Positions 33,600 through 43,202 are shown, counted from the first letter of the stretch. The stretch is DNA of 64,000 nt from Panacibacter ginsenosidivorans (GCF_007971225.1 NZ_CP042435.1:4095501-4159500); one strand, 5' to 3'. Program-made: numbers and translations. Notes: a model not told the origin generated them from the sequence alone.

Positions 33600-34334
33600 C
33601 TACAACCCCAGCACTTCTTTCAACTTTGCATAGCCTTGTTTGCTTACCGGAATTCTTATGCCCGTACTCAGCAATACAAGATGACTGTCTTTTTCGTGTA
33701 CATCTATCCGCGTTATCAATTGTGTGTTGATGATATAAGAACGGTGCACACGAACAAACTGAAATGCAGTAAGACTGTCTTCAAAAAATTGCATCGTTTT
33801 CTTTTTTAAAAAACCACCTTCAGCAGTGTGGATCTTTACATAGTCATCCGCCGCTTCCAGGTATTGTATCTGTGTTACGGGAATGATCTTTATTTTACCA
33901 CCATCTTTTAAAACAACACGGTTGCTTTGTGCAGGAGATTTTGCCACTTCCTCCAGCACTTCTTTTGTTTTCTCCGTATTATTTTTTTGCTGTGCAAATA
34001 ATTTTTGCATGGCTTTATCAAAACGGTCTTTGCTGAAAGGCTTTAATAAATAATCCACAGCATGTGTTTCAAATGCTTTAATGGCATACTCTTCAAAAGC
34101 TGTTGTAAAAATTACCTGTGGCGGGCTATCGATCAGTTCCAGCATTTCAAAACCATTGATCTTGGGCATTTGTATGTCAAGAAAAATAAGATCTGGCTGG
34201 TGCTGATTAATAGCTTTTACACCTTCAAAACCATCGTTGCATTCCTGCACCAGTTCAATGGCAGGATACTGTAGTAAATATTCTTTTACAATACTTCTTG
34301 CCAGTGGCTCATCATCAATGATTATAACTTTCAT
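33600..34334 (-). CDS. LytTR-family response regulator
   Basis: A 244-residue protein. Residues 1-120 form a receiver domain with the acidic pair DDE (7-9), phospho-acceptor Asp53 in LIFLDIQMPK and Lys in LLKPFSKDRF. Residues 135-244 form a LytTR DNA-binding domain (RVVLKDGGKIKIIPVTQIQY, FVRVHRSYIINTQLI). Directly downstream of its cognate kinase, 12 bp apart. Confidence 0.95.
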   Translation of the reverse strand: MKVIIIDDEPLARSIVKEYLLQYPAIELVQECNDGFEGVKAINQHQPDLIFLDIQMPKINGFEMLELIDSPPQVIFTTAFEEYAIKAFETHAVDYLLKPFSKDRFDKAMQKLFAQQKNNTEKTKEVLEEVAKSPAQSNRVVLKDGGKIKIIPVTQIQYLEAADDYVKIHTAEGGFLKKKTMQFFEDSLTAFQFVRVHRSYIINTQLITRIDVHEKDSHLVLLSTGIRIPVSKQGYAKLKEVLGL

Positions 34335-34346
34335 CCTTTTACATTT

Positions 34347-35411
34347 TTATTGCAATGGTGGTATTGTTATCGTTGTAATAAACAGATCGTTGCCCGATGT
34401 GGTTTCTAAAAGATCATGCCTTGCAAATAACAGAAACAACCTTCTTTTTATAGAGGCAAGCCCAAAACCTGTTCCCTGTAATGGTTGTGCAGTTTCTGCA
34501 TCAAACGGGTTTTCTACTTTTACTTCCAGTAATTCATTTTTCTTTACTGCGCTGATGCTTATCATCACTTCTCCAACCGTATCATACAACCCGAATTTTA
34601 TAGCATTTTCTACTACTGGCTGCAGCAGCAGTGATGGCAACTTCATTTGTAAGGTTGCTTCTTCACAATTAATCGTGGTTTGCAACCTGTAACCAAATCT
34701 TACTTTCTCAATATCAAGATACAACTGCAGGTATTCCAGTTCTTCTTTCAAGGTGCTCCATTGCTGTTCGTCTCTTCTTAATGTACCCCTCAAAAAATCA
34801 CTCAGCTGTTGAATCATGTGCCTGGCTTTTTCCGGCTGGCTGCCGGTTAAAGCGCTGATTGAATTTAAACTGTTGAATAAAAAATGCGGCTGCAGTTGCT
34901 GCCGCAGTTTAAATAACTCCGCTTCCTTCGTTAATCTTTCTGCCTCTGTTTTTCTTGTTTCCATTTCCTGCTGTTCTTCCTGTGTGTACCAAAGCAGGCT
35001 TATCATGCTCATGCAACCCACCATTAATAAAGAAAATATAAACCTTACCGGAAGCGATTGTTTTAAGAATAATAAATAGTGATCATCATTTTTAAAGATC
35101 ATTTTTAAAACCAGGTTCACGATAAATAGCCAGATGCTGCTTATAATAATACTGATCACAAGCACATACCAATATTTTTCCTGGCGTGGCAGGTAATAAC
35201 GCATATTATTAAAGATCAGTATACAACTGCCCGCAAGTAATAAATTACTTATAAGGCTGTCGGTAATAACCTGTGTGTTGGTCAATGCAAAACCCGTTAA
35301 CCCAAAGGCCTGTGCAATGCTGATGGCGGTCCACCATGCGCCATTAATATTGCGTAATTTTTTTTGTGGCGATGCAGTTGTACTCAATGATGCTAATTTA
35401 ATCGTATACAT
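34347..35411 (-). CDS. LytS-like sensor histidine kinase
   Basis: A 354-residue protein with four N-terminal membrane helices, a His-kinase domain with phospho-accepting His in QLQPHFLFNSLNSISAL, and an ATP-binding domain (QPVVENAIKFGLYD and GTGFGLASIKRRLFLLF). The short extracytoplasmic parts suggest sensing in the membrane. It forms a pair with the LytTR regulator; its start overlaps the upstream DUF4288 gene by 19 bp. Confidence 0.93.
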   Translation of the reverse strand: MYTIKLASLSTTASPQKKLRNINGAWWTAISIAQAFGLTGFALTNTQVITDSLISNLLLAGSCILIFNNMRYYLPRQEKYWYVLVISIIISSIWLFIVNLVLKMIFKNDDHYLLFLKQSLPVRFIFSLLMVGCMSMISLLWYTQEEQQEMETRKTEAERLTKEAELFKLRQQLQPHFLFNSLNSISALTGSQPEKARHMIQQLSDFLRGTLRRDEQQWSTLKEELEYLQLYLDIEKVRFGYRLQTTINCEEATLQMKLPSLLLQPVVENAIKFGLYDTVGEVMISISAVKKNELLEVKVENPFDAETAQPLQGTGFGLASIKRRLFLLFARHDLLETTSGNDLFITTITIPPLQ

Positions 35412-35752
35412 TGGTGCACACTATTCTCCAATAAATGTGCAGCTTTTAATTGTGTAACACGAATATAAATATCGGCATTATCTTCTTCGCGTATTCTTGA
35501 ATACATTTCAGCGCCGTCTATCAACGCGTTCATTGCGTGCAGTTCAGGCACGTCAATGAATTTCCAGCGTACCGGTTTATTAAAATTGTTTAAAAAATTA
35601 TCCTGTTCCTTTTCGCCAATGCTTCTTGCTTTCTGAAATGCATGCAATTCATCTTCCGCCATTATAAGACGCAATTGTTCATCAAACTGTGGCGTATGTG
35701 CGCCATCTCCGCAAACAATCTGGTAAACTAATTTAGCAAGGTACCATTTCAT
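35393..35752 (-). CDS. DUF4288-type protein
   Basis: A 119-residue protein starting MKWYLAKLVYQIVCGDG, with FDEQLRLIMAEDELHAFQKA, VRWKFIDVPELHAM and a C-terminal beta-hairpin (ADIYIRVTQLKAAHLLEN). I place it with DUF4288, small proteins of unknown role. It overlaps the kinase gene by 19 bp and so is likely translated with it, a hint that it belongs to the same signalling module. Confidence 0.75.
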   Translation of the reverse strand: MKWYLAKLVYQIVCGDGAHTPQFDEQLRLIMAEDELHAFQKARSIGEKEQDNFLNNFNKPVRWKFIDVPELHAMNALIDGAEMYSRIREEDNADIYIRVTQLKAAHLLENSVHQCIRLN

Positions 35753-35862
35753 GATTTGTACATTTTGCCTGCAGTGCAGGATTGGTTAATTTTTTTGTTG
35801 GTCAGCTTTTATTGTTGTTACAAAGAGAATGTTGTGCAGCGACAACCCTATGTCAACAGTGT

Positions 35863-35926
35863 TTATTTTTTTTTGAGCCCGGCAACAGCGTAAGAATGAA
35901 GCCTTCGTTGCGTCGCACTCTTGTAC
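35863..35926 (-). repeat. Intergenic REP-like repeat, copy 9
   Basis: TTATTTTTTTTTGAGCCCGG, spacer, CCTTCGTTGCGTCGCACTCT, TGTAC (subtype I, reverse). One of the most complete copies. Confidence 0.9.
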
Positions 35927-35977
35927 GTTCTGAACTATGGGGAACAAAAAGTGAAAAGTCAAAATATTTCGAACCTT

Positions 35978-36469
35978 TCACTTTTCCTTTCCCCTAAACC
36001 ATTTCATTATTCTTGTAATAATTCCTTGCTTCTCTTTACGGCTATTGTGAAAAGAAGTTATTTTCCATTGACCATTTTCTTTTATAAGAATGTTTGTGTT
36101 ATAAGAAAGCTTACAGTTACTAACCTGCTGCCATTCTTCCAATACTGCGCCTTCTGCATGCACCACTGCCATTTCATCGTTTAAGAACCTGATGCTTTTT
36201 ATGTTTATATAAAGCCGGGTGTCTTTAAACTGGACATGTTTTGTGATATTATTTTCTCTTCCTTTAAAATGATCTCCGCGAAAGTTTACAAAATCGCTGT
36301 CTTCTGTAAAGCATGCAGTAAATGTTTTGGCATCATTATTTTCCCAGGCTGCTTGCATGGTTTCGAAAACTGCTTTAATTTTCTTTTCATCTGCTGATTG
36401 TACAAACTCATCTACCGTAATAGCGTATGGTGAATATTTGCTGAGTGTTTGTGTTAGTGCAAGATTCAT
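35978..36469 (-). CDS. SnoaL/SgcJ-like (NTF2-fold) protein
   Basis: A 163-residue protein with the NTF2-like pattern of a helix AVFETMQAAWENNDAKTFTA, acidic EDSDFVNFRGDHFKGRENN, and a beta-sheet ending ENGQWKITSFHNSRKE. SgcJ/EcaC-type NTF2 proteins are small enzymes or ligand-binding proteins; no substrate is suggested by the context. Flanked on both sides by subtype I repeats (copies 9 and 10) facing each other's backs. Confidence 0.8.
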   Translation of the reverse strand: MNLALTQTLSKYSPYAITVDEFVQSADEKKIKAVFETMQAAWENNDAKTFTACFTEDSDFVNFRGDHFKGRENNITKHVQFKDTRLYINIKSIRFLNDEMAVVHAEGAVLEEWQQVSNCKLSYNTNILIKENGQWKITSFHNSRKEKQGIITRIMKWFRGKEK

Positions 36470-36521
36470 AAACTAAGTTTTTATTTGTTTGGTGCTTTTT
36501 GTTGCTGCATCAACATATGCA

Positions 36522-36582
36522 GTACAAGAGTGCGACGCAACAGGCGTTGATAAGTATTACCAATGAAGGGCACATAAATATT
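36522..36582 (+). repeat. Intergenic REP-like repeat, copy 10
   Basis: GTACAAGAGTGCGACGCAAC, AGGCGTTGATAAG, then AGGGCACATAAATA (subtype I, forward). Confidence 0.9.
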
Positions 36583-36593
36583 GTTTTTACAGA

Positions 36594-37382
36594 TTAGTAA
36601 CTTTTTATTTCAATACCAGCAAATACACTCGTACCTTTTAGTATAAGCACTTTATTGGGATCTACTTTTGTTGCAACAGGTGGACGTTTATCTTCCATAC
36701 CGGCAAAGACGCTGGTTACTTCCATCTTTACATCCCAATGCGGGGGGATAACGAGTTTGGTGCCCCCAAATACCTGGTTTGCTTCAATGATAACCGGCCC
36801 TTGTATGTCTGCCTGTGTAAGATCGATCTCTGCACCACCCATAAAACAATTGATCTCACCGCCTTTAAAATTTTTGGAGAAAATAAGTTTCTTGGCACTG
36901 CCGAATACCGAATTTACTTCTATGAATTCACCATCGCTGGTATTTATTGAGTCGGGCTGGCTGGTGTTTGCATAATCTTTCCATTTGTCATCCCATTTTT
37001 TTTTCCATTGTTCTTTGTTCTTCCAATGATCAGGCCCGCGCCATCTGTGTCTTGGTCTTGTAATAAACATAAGGCCTAATCCTATAAAAATGATTGGCGC
37101 AATGTAATCGTGCAGGTTAAGGTTTACAAACTCATTGTTTATAAGAAACAGTGTACCCACGCCCACCATTATCACCCATCCGAAGTGCTGGAATCTATGT
37201 TTTACACCAGTATAAATACCAACAAGAATAAGTATACAGGGCCAGCTAAAAAGCCAGTCAGGTATGCCTGCACCCATTTTATTGGCCAGTAATAATGCAC
37301 CTACTATGAGGAAAAATACGCCTGTTACAACTTTTCCATCCCTGTGCCTGTATTCGTTTTGATTTTGATCCTGCTCTGTCAT
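36594..37382 (-). CDS. LiaF-like membrane protein (cell envelope stress)
   Basis: About 262 residues from the start at MTEQDQNQNEYRHRDGK; an upstream methionine would add 23 residues. Four membrane segments (VVTGVFFLIVGALLLAN, WLFSWPCILILVGIY, GWVIMVGVGTLFLINNEF, YIAPIIFIGLGLMFIT) are followed by a charged linker and a C-terminal beta-helix-like domain with repeated glycines (VNSVFGSAKKLIF, INCFMGGAEIDLTQ, EANQVFGGTKLVI, VTSVFAGMEDKRP, TSVFAGIEI). LiaF/YvqF proteins hold back a LiaRS-type two-component system in Firmicutes; a link to the neighbouring LytS/LytTR pair is a guess. Confidence 0.75.
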   Translation of the reverse strand: MTEQDQNQNEYRHRDGKVVTGVFFLIVGALLLANKMGAGIPDWLFSWPCILILVGIYTGVKHRFQHFGWVIMVGVGTLFLINNEFVNLNLHDYIAPIIFIGLGLMFITRPRHRWRGPDHWKNKEQWKKKWDDKWKDYANTSQPDSINTSDGEFIEVNSVFGSAKKLIFSKNFKGGEINCFMGGAEIDLTQADIQGPVIIEANQVFGGTKLVIPPHWDVKMEVTSVFAGMEDKRPPVATKVDPNKVLILKGTSVFAGIEIKSY

Positions 37383-37505
37383 GATCTTTTGATTTTGATA
37401 GAACAAAACTAATAAGGCCATGGGCAGTATAAAAGTGTGAATAGGCAGCACGCTGCAAATAGTAGGTAAACGAAAGAAAAAGGTCGGTGAAAATTTTTGC
37501 CGCTT

Positions 37506-38444
37506 TTAAGAAGGTGCTATTTCCGGTGTACTTTGTTTCCAGCCAATAAGCAAAACGCCTGCAATTACCAGCAATGTACCAATGATCTGTGCAATAAATA
37601 TATGTTCACCCAGTATCCAGTGCGCCTGCAGAATGGTAGATACCGGCCCAATACTGGTAACGATCGCCGTGTTATTGGCACCAATCTTTTTCATGCCATA
37701 TGCAATAAGAAAAGAAGGTATGACTGTAGCAAACACAGCGAGCAGTAATCCATAAACAGTTAGTGATGCAGAAAGCTGCACATGGCTGTAATCACCTGCA
37801 ACAAAAAAATGCAGCAACACACCAACTGTCGCTGCCAGCATAACATAAGCGGTGAATTTTGAGGCGCCCATTTTGGGTATCAGTCGGCCACTGCCAACAA
37901 GATAAGATGCATAAGTAAGTGAGCAAATAAAAATAAGTATGCTGCCCCAGATAAAATTCGGATTTGATTCAGTTAATTGTATCTCTCCAAAATAGGCAAT
38001 ACCAATACCGGCATAAGTAAGCAGTAAAGCAATTTTTTGATTGCGTGTTACAAGTTGCTTAAAGATAATTGAGTTAATAAGCACCACAAATGTTGGATAC
38101 AGGAAAAGTATCAACCGCTCTATTCCTGCAGATACATATTGCAACCCCATAAAATCGAAAAGACTACTTAGGTAATAACCAAGAATGCCGAGAAAGGCAA
38201 TAAGCAACCACTCTTTGGTGGTGAATTTTACATTCTCCTGTTGCCTGCTTGCAAAGAAAGCAGCCACGATATAGAAAGGCAAAGAAAAAACCATCCGCAG
38301 CATAAGCAGTGTTAATGCAGGTACGCCTGTATCTGCAAATGCTTTCTTTACCATGATGGCTTTTGTAGAAAACAGAACTGCACCAAAAAAGGCTACTATT
38401 AAGCCTGTAAAATTGCCGGAGTTTTTTGCAGATTGTTTTATCAA
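37506..38444 (-). CDS. EamA/DMT-family transporter
   Basis: A 312-residue protein with ten hydrophobic segments arranged as two EamA repeats; for example GLIVAFFGAVLFSTKAIMV starts the first and IWGSILIFICSLTYASYLVG the second. The sequence KKIGANNTAIVTSIGPVSTI, with the glycine-rich turn before the last helices, is typical. Drug/metabolite transporter family: export of a small metabolite, substrate unknown. Confidence 0.88.
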   Translation of the reverse strand: MIKQSAKNSGNFTGLIVAFFGAVLFSTKAIMVKKAFADTGVPALTLLMLRMVFSLPFYIVAAFFASRQQENVKFTTKEWLLIAFLGILGYYLSSLFDFMGLQYVSAGIERLILFLYPTFVVLINSIIFKQLVTRNQKIALLLTYAGIGIAYFGEIQLTESNPNFIWGSILIFICSLTYASYLVGSGRLIPKMGASKFTAYVMLAATVGVLLHFFVAGDYSHVQLSASLTVYGLLLAVFATVIPSFLIAYGMKKIGANNTAIVTSIGPVSTILQAHWILGEHIFIAQIIGTLLVIAGVLLIGWKQSTPEIAPS

Positions 38445-38465
38445 TTAATTAAAAGCTGTCTTTAA

Positions 38466-38488
38466 AAAAGCCTCCCCACCGGGGAGGT
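38466..38488 (-). terminator. Terminator after dapD
   Basis: On the minus strand CCTCCCC-GGT-GGGGAGG followed by six T. The stem plus the adjacent TCTGGAGGGG text also resembles a REP-like motif common in Bacteroidota. Confidence 0.7.
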
Positions 38489-38499
38489 CTGGAGGGGTC

Positions 38500-39312
38500 T
38501 TAAACGCTTACGTTGAAATCTCTCAATACATCATTCAAACTTGTTTTAAGGTCAGTGCTTGGTTTACGCTTACCAATGATCAGTGCACAGTTAACCCCAA
38601 AAGAACCGGCAGGAAAATCTTTATTATAAGTACCGGGAATAACAACACTGCGTGCAGGAACCCGCCCTTTGTATTCAACAGGCGAGGCACCACTTACATC
38701 AATGATCTTTGTTGATTGCGTAAGTACTACATTGGCGCCAAGAACTGCTTCTTTTTCAACAAGCACACCTTCAACTACTATGCAACGGCTGCCAATAAAA
38801 CAACCATCTTCTATAATTACCGGGCTGGCCTGTAATGGCTCTAATACCCCGCCAATACCTACGCCACCACTCAGGTGTACACCCTTGCCTATTTGTGCGC
38901 AGGAACCAACCGTTGCCCATGTATCAATCATCGTTCCTTCATCAACATACGCACCGATATTTACATAACTGGGCATCAGCACCACATTCCTTGCAAGGTA
39001 AGCCCCATAACGTGCCACCGCATGCGGCACTGCACGAACACCCAGTTCTTTGTAATTACTTTTCAATGTCATTTTATCATAGAACTCAAATGGGGGAAGC
39101 TCCCAGGTTTGCATTTGCTGAGTGCTGAAATACATTAAAATAGCCTGTTTTACCCATTCATTTACTACCCATCCGTTTTCAGAAGGAGATGCTACACGCA
39201 GTCTTCCTTTATCCACTTCTTCAATCACGCATCTTACTGCATCATGGTATTTATTTTCTTTCAGCAATTCCCTGTCGCCCCATGCTTCTTTTATAAGTCC
39301 TTTTACTTCCAT
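38500..39312 (-). CDS. dapD: 2,3,4,5-tetrahydropyridine-2,6-dicarboxylate N-succinyltransferase
   Basis: A 270-residue left-handed beta-helix enzyme in the succinylase branch of the lysine/diaminopimelate pathway. Seen: substrate segment VVNEWVKQAILMYF, the hexapeptide repeat coils ARYGAYLARNVVLMPSYVNI, IDTWATVGSCAQIGKGVHLS, GGVLEPLQASPVIIEDGCFI, and the C-terminal domain PGTYNKDFPAGSFG. Length and order match the family. A candidate -7 box TAAGTTTG lies 17-24 bases upstream of the start. Confidence 0.96.
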   Translation of the reverse strand: MEVKGLIKEAWGDRELLKENKYHDAVRCVIEEVDKGRLRVASPSENGWVVNEWVKQAILMYFSTQQMQTWELPPFEFYDKMTLKSNYKELGVRAVPHAVARYGAYLARNVVLMPSYVNIGAYVDEGTMIDTWATVGSCAQIGKGVHLSGGVGIGGVLEPLQASPVIIEDGCFIGSRCIVVEGVLVEKEAVLGANVVLTQSTKIIDVSGASPVEYKGRVPARSVVIPGTYNKDFPAGSFGVNCALIIGKRKPSTDLKTSLNDVLRDFNVSV

Positions 39313-39373
39313 GGTCTGATATTTTCTGCAAACTTAGGTAAATGTAGAAATGTGATGGCTTTGAAATATGGAA

Positions 39374-39431
39374 ATTATGTAATGATACCGGCTGAAGCAT
39401 GCATGGCATCTTCGTTGCGTCGCATTTCGTT
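39374..39431 (-). repeat. Intergenic REP-like repeat, copy 11
   Basis: TGATACCGGCTGAAGCATGC, then GGCATCTTCGTTGCGTCGCA (subtype I, reverse). It lies between the divergent dapD and Sua5-family genes. Confidence 0.85.
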
Positions 39432-39498
39432 CATCGTATGTTTATTAATGAAACAATAGTTTTTATGTTCACATTTCTAAAATCAGCACATTTGCATA

Positions 39499-40068
39499 AT
39501 GACAGATTTCTCAAATGACATAGAGCAATGTCTTAAAGTATTACAGAAAGGCGGTATTATTTTATATCCTACAGATACTATTTGGGGCATTGGCTGCGAT
39601 GCTACAAATGCAATAGCGGTAGATAAAATTATTACATTAAAACAGCGGCCTGCTGTTAAGAGTTTTGTTGTGTTGGTTGCAGCAGAAAAAGATGTGCTTC
39701 AATATACCGCAGCACCGGATCTTGCAGTATTTGATTACCTGCAATCAACAACAAAACCTACTACTGTTATTTATGAACATGCACTGGGGCTTGCAGAAAA
39801 CGTTTTAGCAAATGATGGTTCAGTTGCCATAAGAATATGCAATGACGAATTTTGTAAACACCTTATCAAAAGATTTCGTAAGCCAATAGTTAGTACTTCT
39901 GCAAACATCAGTGGCGAACCTTCGCCTGAAAATTTTGCAGCAATAAATAAAATGCTTGTGCATGGTGCAGATTATGTGGTAAAATACAAACAGGATGATC
40001 TTTCAGCAGCAAAAGCTTCTTCAATCATTAAATGGGAAAATGGTAAAGTGGTAGTGATAAGGGAATAA
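39499..40068 (+). CDS. Sua5/YciO/YrdC family threonylcarbamoyl-AMP synthase-like protein
   Basis: A 189-residue protein with the TsaC/Sua5 fold: GGIILYPTDTIWGIGCDA (substrate-binding opening), KQRPAVKSFVVLV, the motif PIVSTSANISGEPSP (ATP/bicarbonate pocket), and SSIIKWENGKVVVIRE at the end. Family knowledge: makes threonylcarbamoyl-AMP for tRNA t6A37 synthesis. Short form without a Sua5 C-terminal domain. Confidence 0.93.
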   Translation: MTDFSNDIEQCLKVLQKGGIILYPTDTIWGIGCDATNAIAVDKIITLKQRPAVKSFVVLVAAEKDVLQYTAAPDLAVFDYLQSTTKPTTVIYEHALGLAENVLANDGSVAIRICNDEFCKHLIKRFRKPIVSTSANISGEPSPENFAAINKMLVHGADYVVKYKQDDLSAAKASSIIKWENGKVVVIRE

Positions 40069-40116
40069 TATAATTCATATATGGCTGAACTGTTTTTGCT
40101 GCAACCTGTAAAAACA

Positions 40117-40168
40117 GTACAAGTGAGTGACACAACGATGCTCAATAGCAGCAATGCAGCTGGTATTA
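40117..40168 (+). repeat. Intergenic REP-like repeat, copy 12
   Basis: GTACAAGTGAGTGACACAAC, GATGCTCAATAGCAG (subtype II, forward). It lies between two convergent genes, so it is not in a promoter region. Confidence 0.85.
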
Positions 40169-42148
40169 TTAATTAGCAAACAATTCATATTTTGTTTTTG
40201 GCCTCAGGTCATCGAGCCACTTAAAACCACGCAATCTTAATTCATCATGATTTACCTGGCGCATGGGATAAGTAGTGCCAACAAGATTGCTGCGGAAAAC
40301 AACTTTTTGCGGCTTCCGCTCTTCAAAATACATATCAATGATATCTGCTGTTGCTTTGTTTACACCAATAAACTTGTTGTCTTCATCCTGGGCATAATAA
40401 ATACTTTCTGAATTGCCTTTTGCACGCATATAATCCATGTTGCCATTTTTAAAATAGCCATTGATGGTGCGCCCTCTTATTTGATTATAATAACCTGTAC
40501 CCACTTTGTTTACCGTGAATGCATTTTCAAAAACATACAGGCGCGATGGCTTTTTGTTTTGTGTGAAGAGATAGATCGTATCACCGGTTACCTGGCTTTC
40601 TCTTGCCCACACAATAGGTTGTTTGAACAGGCGAAACGCAGAATCTTCACCGGAGTAAAATAAGCTATCACCTGCAGCCTGCAGGGAATCTGAGAAGATG
40701 CGCACATGATAATACGCTTCAAAAAAACGGTTGGTACTATCGTTTTTGTTTGCAGCAGTATCTTTTGGCGATAACTTGTTTTGCAGTGCCATATCTTTTT
40801 TTAGAAATGCCATTTTTACAAGCGCCGCAGAATCCATCGGCGGAGCAATTGTTGAATCAACAGATTTTACAGTTACAGTTGTATCCTTTTTTGTAAATGT
40901 ATTTGCAGCAATGATTGCGGTATCGTTTACGGTATTTATTGTATCGGTTATTTTTACAGCCAGTTCTTTTCTTCCAGGTCTTTTTCGCTGTACAATTGCC
41001 GGCAGTGCAGATACAGTATCCTTTTTTTGCGCTATACTTTTAGTAATTACATCAGTATTATCTTCATCGGATGATGCGGTGTCTTTGATGGTGCTTATTG
41101 CTGTATCACTTGCCTGTTGCGCTTTTGATTCAATGATCACCGGAACATTCCTGTATTTCTTCAGATCTGAGAGGCGGGCAGAATACATAGTATCGGCTGC
41201 AATAAAAAGGGAATCTCCCTCTTCCTGCTCCAGTATCATTACCGGCTTTTCTGTGGCAAGAAATGAACTGTTTTTACGGTTGCTATTAAGATGGTTAGCA
41301 AAGATGGTTACTTTTTGTGCAGTGTCTCTATAGATAACTTTTCCTCTTGCTTCACCAAAACCTGTTGAGTCATCGCTGGCCATTTCATCTGCAACAATAA
41401 ATGTTGCCCCGTCCTGTATCTCTGTGCGCTGGCCAAAATATGTCTTTTTATTTTTGGTATCGTAGTAACCATCTTTTGTTTTCACCACTTTGCGGCCGCT
41501 GTCGCTTGTTATAACAGTAGGAACAACGAAAGTTGAAATACCAGTATAAGTGTTGTATAGAAGGGTATCTGTTTTTATAGTGTATTCAGGATCTGTCAGC
41601 ACTACATCTTTTTTAAAATAAACATCTCTTGTATCTTCATAATAAAAGCCTTCTTTGCTTGTTAATACAGTTTTGCCATTCACCACTTTGCCGCCGTCGT
41701 AATAATTACCAATATGTGTGTTAAGATCATAGTCAAGTTTGGAAGTAGTAAGTGTTCCTTTACCATCGGTTAAACTTACTTTGCCGGTAAGGGTTGCTTT
41801 TTTTTCTTTGCCCAGGTATTTAAGATAATCGGAATAAATATGCAGGCTGTCGTTATCATTGATATGCACTTTGCCAAAAGCCTCCAGTATATTGGATTTG
41901 GTGTTGATGGAGGCGCTGTCGCAATAGAACAATGTTTTCTCCTGCTGAACAGCAACATGGCCCACCAATATCTGGTATTCGTTCAGTGAATCAACTTTTT
42001 TATAGCTGATCTTATCTGCATGTAATATGTTGATCTGCTTTTTTGCAGTAGTATCTGTTATTCCGGGCTGCTGTGCATGCATGTATTTTACTGTGACGAG
42101 TAAAATAAAAAGAAGTAATATTTTTTTCAATCTTGCAAGCCCTCTCAT
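40169..42148 (-). CDS. OstA/LptA-type periplasmic protein, long Bacteroidota form
   Basis: A 659-residue protein with a signal peptide (LARLKKILLLFILLVTVKYM) and several LptA-like beta-jellyroll repeats: LNEYQILVGHVAVQQEKTL, YLGKEKKATLTGKVSLTDGK, YSARLSDLKKYRNVPVIIE and similar. The middle 400 region has many serine/threonine-rich repeats. Family knowledge: LptA bridges the inner and outer membranes for LPS transport; this long version is common in Bacteroidota, but its exact role is not proven. Its start codon overlaps the stop of the upstream MlaD-like gene (ATGA), so both are co-translated. Confidence 0.82.
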   Translation of the reverse strand: MRGLARLKKILLLFILLVTVKYMHAQQPGITDTTAKKQINILHADKISYKKVDSLNEYQILVGHVAVQQEKTLFYCDSASINTKSNILEAFGKVHINDNDSLHIYSDYLKYLGKEKKATLTGKVSLTDGKGTLTTSKLDYDLNTHIGNYYDGGKVVNGKTVLTSKEGFYYEDTRDVYFKKDVVLTDPEYTIKTDTLLYNTYTGISTFVVPTVITSDSGRKVVKTKDGYYDTKNKKTYFGQRTEIQDGATFIVADEMASDDSTGFGEARGKVIYRDTAQKVTIFANHLNSNRKNSSFLATEKPVMILEQEEGDSLFIAADTMYSARLSDLKKYRNVPVIIESKAQQASDTAISTIKDTASSDEDNTDVITKSIAQKKDTVSALPAIVQRKRPGRKELAVKITDTINTVNDTAIIAANTFTKKDTTVTVKSVDSTIAPPMDSAALVKMAFLKKDMALQNKLSPKDTAANKNDSTNRFFEAYYHVRIFSDSLQAAGDSLFYSGEDSAFRLFKQPIVWARESQVTGDTIYLFTQNKKPSRLYVFENAFTVNKVGTGYYNQIRGRTINGYFKNGNMDYMRAKGNSESIYYAQDEDNKFIGVNKATADIIDMYFEERKPQKVVFRSNLVGTTYPMRQVNHDELRLRGFKWLDDLRPKTKYELFAN

Positions 42149-43158
42149 TTCTTTTCAGGTGATGATGTGCTGTCTTTTAAAGGCTCTGTAAGATAATCGC
42201 CTTTGTCTTTTTTACCGAATACAGAAATATTTACATAACGTTTGGGATGCGCACGAAGATCATCCATTAATATATTAAGACTGCGCACTGTACTGTTAAG
42301 ATTATTGTACATGTCTTTGCTGTTTACAAGTGCGCCAATCGTTCCGTCTGTAGAATTAACTTTAGCCATTACATTGTTTAATTTTTCAACGGCGCCTTTA
42401 AGACTATTGATAGCCCCATCAATATCTGCCTTAGAAAGATTTTCTGTGGTCTTATCAATATTGCTCAACATACTGCTGATCTTTTCGTTATTGCCCGCAA
42501 GATTTTTTGTAAAGCTGTCAAGGTTGTTTAATGAATGGCTTAATGCACCGGATTGATTGTTGAGTAAACTCTGCAGTGAAACAGCAGAAATAGCAATACT
42601 TGCGGTTGCTTTATTAAGGTTTGCCATTACACTCTGCAGGTTGCCTTTTGTATTAGGATCAAGCATAGTGTTGAAATTCTGCAACAATGAATCGAGTGAC
42701 TTTAAAGTAAGTTGTAACTGGTCTGCAACCGGTGATAATTTATTAGAAATGTCTCCCAGCAATCCTGCAGATTCACGTGTCATAAGCGTATCATTGGGTT
42801 TTAAATAACTGGTGCTGCTGCCGGATTTAATGATAACAGCCGGTGACCCAAGTAATGATGCATTGATCTCTGCAATAGAATTATCAGGTATATTATAATC
42901 ACCGTTTAATTTTATTTCAACCACCACAGCGGTAAGGTTATCATCTGCAGCATCAATGCCGGCAACAGAGCCTATCTGAAATCCATTAATGTACACAGCA
43001 TTGGAAACCTTTAATTCTTTTGTATCGGTATATTTTGCATACAGGTAAGTACCTGTTTTAAAAAGGCTTTTTCCTTTCAGAAAATTGAAGCCCAATATTA
43101 AAAATGTGATGGCTATTGCAGTTAGTGCGCCGATCTTTGTTTCGTTGGATATTTTCAC
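42145..43158 (-). CDS. MlaD-like (MCE domain) protein
   Basis: A 337-residue protein with one N-terminal membrane anchor (KIGALTAIAITFLILGFNFL), an MCE domain (KELKVSNAVYINGFQIGSVA, AVVVEIKLNGDYNIPDNSIA, SLLGSPAVIIKSGSS), then a long helical tail (PVADQLQLTLKSLDSLLQNF, SIAISAVSLQSLLNNQSGAL). Family knowledge: MCE proteins form rings with a hydrophobic tunnel for lipids between the membranes. It is followed by the LptA-like gene, and the LptD-like gene is nearby, so an envelope lipid-transport cluster is likely. Confidence 0.88.
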   Translation of the reverse strand: MKISNETKIGALTAIAITFLILGFNFLKGKSLFKTGTYLYAKYTDTKELKVSNAVYINGFQIGSVAGIDAADDNLTAVVVEIKLNGDYNIPDNSIAEINASLLGSPAVIIKSGSSTSYLKPNDTLMTRESAGLLGDISNKLSPVADQLQLTLKSLDSLLQNFNTMLDPNTKGNLQSVMANLNKATASIAISAVSLQSLLNNQSGALSHSLNNLDSFTKNLAGNNEKISSMLSNIDKTTENLSKADIDGAINSLKGAVEKLNNVMAKVNSTDGTIGALVNSKDMYNNLNSTVRSLNILMDDLRAHPKRYVNISVFGKKDKGDYLTEPLKDSTSSPEKK

Positions 43159-43202
43159 TTATTAGTAATTTTTTTTCAACTGTTCTTTTTGAATGTGTTT
43201 TT

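Noticed and set aside
40731..41333. 200-codon plus-strand frame
   Set aside because: Antisense to the LptA-like gene; low-complexity Ser/Phe/Val composition typical of the opposite strand of a repeat-rich gene.
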